From NCBI GenBank assembly GCA_002305955.1, contig DBRH01000003.1, positions 1,706 to 10,481 on the forward strand: DNA of 8,776 nucleotides. The letters are read 5' to 3'. Shown here piece after piece: positions 6,502-8,776 of this stretch. The notes beneath the pieces are model-generated. The model was given only the letters and a program-made list of their open reading frames with translations, was not told the DNA's origin and made no database searches. Both the position numbers and the translations under genes were made by a program. Numbering within the stretch: the stretch's first letter is position 1; the number at the start of each line of letters is the position of its first letter. This DNA comes from Kosmotogaceae bacterium UBA1373. Its GTDB lineage: Bacteria > Thermotogota > Thermotogae > Petrotogales > Kosmotogaceae.

Positions 6502-7197
6502 ATGTTTCTCAGGTTTTTGTGGCTCTCGCTTCTGCTGACCGCGGTGACCGTTGCGGCAGGCAGTGTCGGGTTGCAGGTCGATACGGGGATCTCCATGCCC
6601 TGGAACGGATACCTGAAAAACATAGAGACCGGAGAGAAGATCGAAATAATAAAACGGGCCAACTTCCGCGCTTTTTTCCAGACGACCATCGGTTACACCT
6701 TTTTTGAAGAACATTCGATAGAAGCGATGGTTTCGCCCTTCTCGATCGAAAGCCGTCTGGAACAGGACGGCGATGAAGAACCGGCCGAATACACTTCCAG
6801 ATACGTTCAGGATACGTACCGGCTGAGGTACAGGTATCTACTCCCACCCCTGGACAGGTTCTACCTCCAGATAGGACTGCACGCCACCCTGCACATGAAG
6901 GAACTGGTTATCGGCGGTTCAAGGGAATACACTAACGAATGGACTGACTTCTCTTTCGGACCTTCGGCTCTTATCAGTCTTTCTATGAACGAGATAGTCT
7001 CCCTGGTGATGGAAGTCGAAGCCGGCATAGGGCGCGACAACGGCTTTCTGGATATCTTCACCGGGCTGAACCTCAGCGGTCCCTTCTATTTTGTGCGGGC
7101 CGGGATAAGAAATCTTTCGACGAACGGCTTTTCCGGCGGCGAGGCTCTCAGCACTTCCTTCTGGAATTTCGGCGCACAGTTCAGGGCCGTTTTCTGA
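6502..7197 (+). CDS. Exported beta-rich protein, likely outer-envelope beta barrel
   Basis: The 231-residue product starts with a clear signal peptide (MFLRFLWLSLLLTAVTVAAG, cleavage likely near residues 18-21). The mature part is rich in alternating polar/hydrophobic stretches with aromatic girdle residues, e.g. FRAFFQTTIGYTFF, YRLRYRYLLPPLDRFYLQIG, FYFVRAGI, and it ends NFGAQFRAVF; a C-terminal phenylalanine after a beta strand is the usual signature of outer-membrane barrels. Thermotogota have an outer sheath with such proteins, so placement there is plausible. I do not recognise a specific family. The ATG at 6502 is 2 nt past the peptidase stop, with GAGGT (6487-6491) as a modest ribosome site inside the peptidase's last codons, so translation is probably coupled. 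The frame is open further upstream, but that part overlaps the peptidase and lacks export features. The stop lies 3 nt from the convergent xpt stop. Confidence 0.8.
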   Translation: MFLRFLWLSLLLTAVTVAAGSVGLQVDTGISMPWNGYLKNIETGEKIEIIKRANFRAFFQTTIGYTFFEEHSIEAMVSPFSIESRLEQDGDEEPAEYTSRYVQDTYRLRYRYLLPPLDRFYLQIGLHATLHMKELVIGGSREYTNEWTDFSFGPSALISLSMNEIVSLVMEVEAGIGRDNGFLDIFTGLNLSGPFYFVRAGIRNLSTNGFSGGEALSTSFWNFGAQFRAVF

Positions 7198-7200
7198 TTA

Positions 7201-7797
7201 TCAATCTTCGAATCTCAGCGGTTCCAGAGAAGAGATTCTGACCAGTCCCAGCACCGGAACGCCGAACTCTTCCAGCAGATTCCGACCCTCTTCGAAAGTC
7301 TTTTCTATGACGGCCGCGAATCCGCAAAGCTTCGCTCCGGTCTTCTGTACAAGCCTTCCCAGAGCCGCTATAGTTTGGCCGCTGGCGAGAAAGTCGTCCA
7401 CGATCAGAACCCTGTCGGACTCTCCGAGGAACTCGAGCGATACGTTAAGCTCTACGATTCCCCCTTTGGTGTGCGAGGGCGCGGTTTCGGTGATGTACCG
7501 TTTCATAGTTATGGGCTTCCTCTTCCTGGCAAAAAGCAGCGGGACTCCCATACACTCGGCGGTCGCCAGCGCCGGGGCGATGCCGGAGCTTTCCACGGTG
7601 AGCACCTTGGTTATCTCTGCGTCTTTGAAGGTATCACAGATCAAATTGCCGGCCGTTTTGATGAGCCGGGGATCGATCTGATGGTTCAGAAAGGAATCAA
7701 CTTTCAGTATTCCCCCTCCAAGTACCGATCCCTTTTTGATTATGGCTTCCTGAATGCTCCTGACAGCTGCCTCTCTTGTAACCTCGATGATTTCCAT
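7201..7797 (-). CDS. xpt: Xanthine phosphoribosyltransferase
   Basis: The 198-residue enzyme transfers the phosphoribosyl group of PRPP to xanthine, giving XMP for purine salvage in the cytoplasm. It shows the family landmarks in order: LKVDSFLNHQIDP (31-43), ESSGIAPA (69-76), FARKRKP (89-95), the PRPP loop RVLIVDDFLASGQT (129-142), VIEKTFEEGR (163-172) and LVRISSLE (185-192). Length is close to the 194-residue Bacillus subtilis enzyme; the N-terminus is about nine residues longer. The start at 7797 is supported by GGAGG (7809-7805) 7 nt upstream. The gene lies 48 nt downstream of a VUT-family transporter on the same strand, so the pair is probably one transcript linking uptake and salvage. 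I saw no purine riboswitch in the short leader between them. Guanine could be a secondary substrate, as in relatives. Confidence 0.93.
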   Translation of the reverse strand: MEIIEVTREAAVRSIQEAIIKKGSVLGGGILKVDSFLNHQIDPRLIKTAGNLICDTFKDAEITKVLTVESSGIAPALATAECMGVPLLFARKRKPITMKRYITETAPSHTKGGIVELNVSLEFLGESDRVLIVDDFLASGQTIAALGRLVQKTGAKLCGFAAVIEKTFEEGRNLLEEFGVPVLGLVRISSLEPLRFED

Positions 7798-7845
7798 GCC
7801 TCGACCTCCGAAAATATATACTGATATGATCGACTTTCTATATGT

Positions 7846-8475
7846 CTATCCTTTGAAGTATTCGTCTCTTCTTGGAACGAGTTTGATGGTCGGGAGCGAG
7901 ATAAGGGTGACCGCCATCTTGACGATGATGTTGGATAAAGTGATCGATAGAACGGTAATTAGCGGCAACACCCCGGCAAAGGCGATGAACGAGAAAATAA
8001 AACTGTCGATTACCAGCGCGATGCCATTCGAAAAGAGGACGGCCTTAATATCGCCGAACCTCCGGTACACCCTGTCGAAAACCTCCGTGTCTATGAGCTC
8101 GGAGAAGACTTCTGCTATCATGCTCGCGATAGTTATTCTCCAGAAAGGCATCAAGATGCTTTCATAGGCGCCTTGGAGATTCCAGGTGGGGTCGGCCGGC
8201 ATTTTACCGATCAGCCAGAAGAGAACGGCCATGAGCAGGTTGAGAATCCCGGCCGTTATCACGACCTGTCTCGATCTCTCTTTTCCCCACGTCTTGTGCA
8301 CGAAATCCCTGAGGGTGAAGGTGAAGGGATAGATAACGGTCCCTCCGTCGATGGCCAGATGAAGGAAGGGCAGCGTGGTGATCTTTATCGAGAGAATATC
8401 CGCGAATATCTGAAAAGATATGTAAAGGGAGACGCTCAATATCCCTATGTCTATCATACTTCTTCGATTTTTCAT
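7846..8475 (-). CDS. VUT/YhhQ-family transporter, queuosine-precursor type
   Basis: This 209-residue integral membrane protein has about six hydrophobic segments (roughly 9-30, 40-58, 70-90, 112-128, 145-168, 172-198). It carries the VUT family (COG1738) pattern: an acidic-glycine loop DGGTVIYPFTFTLRDF followed by WGKERSR (42-69), then AEVFSELIDTEVFDRV (121-136) and NGIALVIDSFIFSFIAF (150-166). Characterised members such as E. coli YhhQ import queuosine precursors (preQ0/preQ1). Its pairing with xpt suggests a 7-deazapurine or a true purine base; this is inference. The ribosome site before ATG 8475 is weak (GGGA, 3 nt away), and an in-frame ATG at residue 7 is possible. It is the first gene of a probable operon with xpt, 48 nt downstream. 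Confidence 0.87.
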   Translation of the reverse strand: MKNRRSMIDIGILSVSLYISFQIFADILSIKITTLPFLHLAIDGGTVIYPFTFTLRDFVHKTWGKERSRQVVITAGILNLLMAVLFWLIGKMPADPTWNLQGAYESILMPFWRITIASMIAEVFSELIDTEVFDRVYRRFGDIKAVLFSNGIALVIDSFIFSFIAFAGVLPLITVLSITLSNIIVKMAVTLISLPTIKLVPRRDEYFKG

Positions 8476-8535
8476 TTTCCCGGCCGACTCCTGCTCACGT
8501 CAATCGTATCCAACGAACTGGAACTCTCAAGAGGA

Positions 8536-8541
8536 ATTATA
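8536..8541 (-). promoter_or_regulatory. Candidate -10 box for the transporter-xpt operon
   Basis: On the minus strand this reads a perfect TATAAT, 60 nt before the transporter start. No good -35 box lies 15-19 nt upstream; the TTCGCGAA palindrome (8548-8555) sits in the spacer instead, which would suit an activator- or repressor-controlled promoter. Confidence 0.35.
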
Positions 8542-8572
8542 CATACATTCGCGAAAGATAGAGTTTATGTAT
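8539..8572. promoter_or_regulatory. Operator-like inverted repeats in the divergent region
   Basis: ATACATA (8539-8545) is matched by its exact reverse complement TATGTAT (8566-8572), and between them lies the perfect palindrome TTCGCGAA (8548-8555). They overlap the candidate TATAAT of the transporter operon and lie upstream of the Nudix gene. A regulator-binding site is possible, but no regulator gene is in the window. A/T-rich 7-mers can pair by chance. Confidence 0.3.
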
Positions 8573-8593
8573 CTTGAAGTTCGAATAAAGCTG

Positions 8594-8622
8594 TTCATTC
8601 ACGAAGCACCAAATGGTATCAT
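8594..8622 (+). promoter_or_regulatory. Candidate promoter of the Nudix gene
   Basis: TTCATT (8594-8599) and TATCAT (8617-8622) are exactly 17 nt apart; the second matches the -10 consensus at 5 of 6 positions, the first the -35 at 3 of 6. Transcription would begin near 8629, leaving a leader of about 29 nt before ATG 8658. Confidence 0.4.
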
Positions 8623-8657
8623 TTTCCTTGAAGGGATGAAAAGCGACGGGAGAGCCT

Positions 8658-8776
8658 ATGGTTGACGATCACACTCCGGAGATAAGGTTCGATACAGATC
8701 TAGAAGGTATCCTCACTTACGCGGTAATAGGAACACGCTACTGCGACAGGTGGATCTTCGTGAGGCATAAGCTGCG
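8658..8776 (+). CDS. Nudix hydrolase, N-terminal part only (cut by window end)
   Basis: Only 39 codons are visible. The product starts MVDDHTPEIRF and continues through a beta-rich core, LEGILTYAVIGTRYCDRWIFVRHKL. The run YAVIG...YCDRWIFVRHK is typical of the first two strands of Nudix hydrolases, which cleave nucleoside diphosphates linked to another moiety, often damaged nucleotides; the diagnostic Nudix box (GX5EX7REUXEEXGU) would lie beyond the window, so the call is provisional. A GGGAG ribosome site (8648-8652) lies 5 nt before the ATG. The gene is divergent from the transporter-xpt operon. If a Nudix enzyme, its link to purine nucleotides would fit its neighbours, but the arrangement may be chance. 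Confidence 0.6.
   Translation, partial: MVDDHTPEIRFDTDLEGILTYAVIGTRYCDRWIFVRHKL

Noticed and set aside
8476..8600. preQ1 or purine riboswitch upstream of the transporter-xpt operon
   Set aside because: Neither the short preQ1 hairpin with A-rich tail nor the purine-riboswitch core was recognisable on the minus strand by eye. A covariance-model search (Infernal with Rfam preQ1 and Purine) would settle it.

Overview
The window reads as chromosomal DNA of a Thermotogota bacterium, most like the Mesotoga/Kosmotoga group. This is inferred from moderate GC with strong AGA/AGG arginine use, purine-rich Shine-Dalgarno sites, a small protein with a signal peptide and a barrel-like sequence ending in phenylalanine (these bacteria have an outer 'toga'), and purine-rich intergenic repeats. 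No database search was possible, so the taxon is tentative. No RNA gene, transposase, phage gene or CRISPR array was seen.

Layout. 1-126: non-coding, repeat-rich, apparently the edge of a dispersed element. 127-1938 (-): ABC-F ATPase, expected to act on the ribosome. 1939-2021: divergent promoter region. 2022-3196 (+): two unrecognised membrane-protein genes 29 nt apart, a single-pass anchored protein and a small signal-bearing protein with two striking glycine zippers. 3329-4636 (+): unrecognised soluble all-helical, TPR-like protein. 4637-4798: spacer with an imperfect inverted repeat made of the same AGGTNAGAGG-type motif as the left edge. 4799-6499 (+): M28-type zinc aminopeptidase. 6502-7197 (+): exported barrel-like protein, 2 nt after the peptidase stop. 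7201-7797 (-): xanthine phosphoribosyltransferase, downstream of 7846-8475 (-), a VUT/YhhQ-family transporter; together a likely two-gene uptake and salvage operon for purine-like bases. 8476-8657: divergent control region with palindromes. 8658-8776 (+): start of a probable Nudix hydrolase, cut by the window end.

Most genes are housekeeping types. The less explained parts are the glycine-zipper membrane pair with the adjoining helical protein, the AGGTNAGAGG repeat family, the transporter-xpt pairing with its operator-like upstream region, and the tight peptidase/outer-envelope-protein coupling. I see no clear evidence of a wholly new defence or mobile system.
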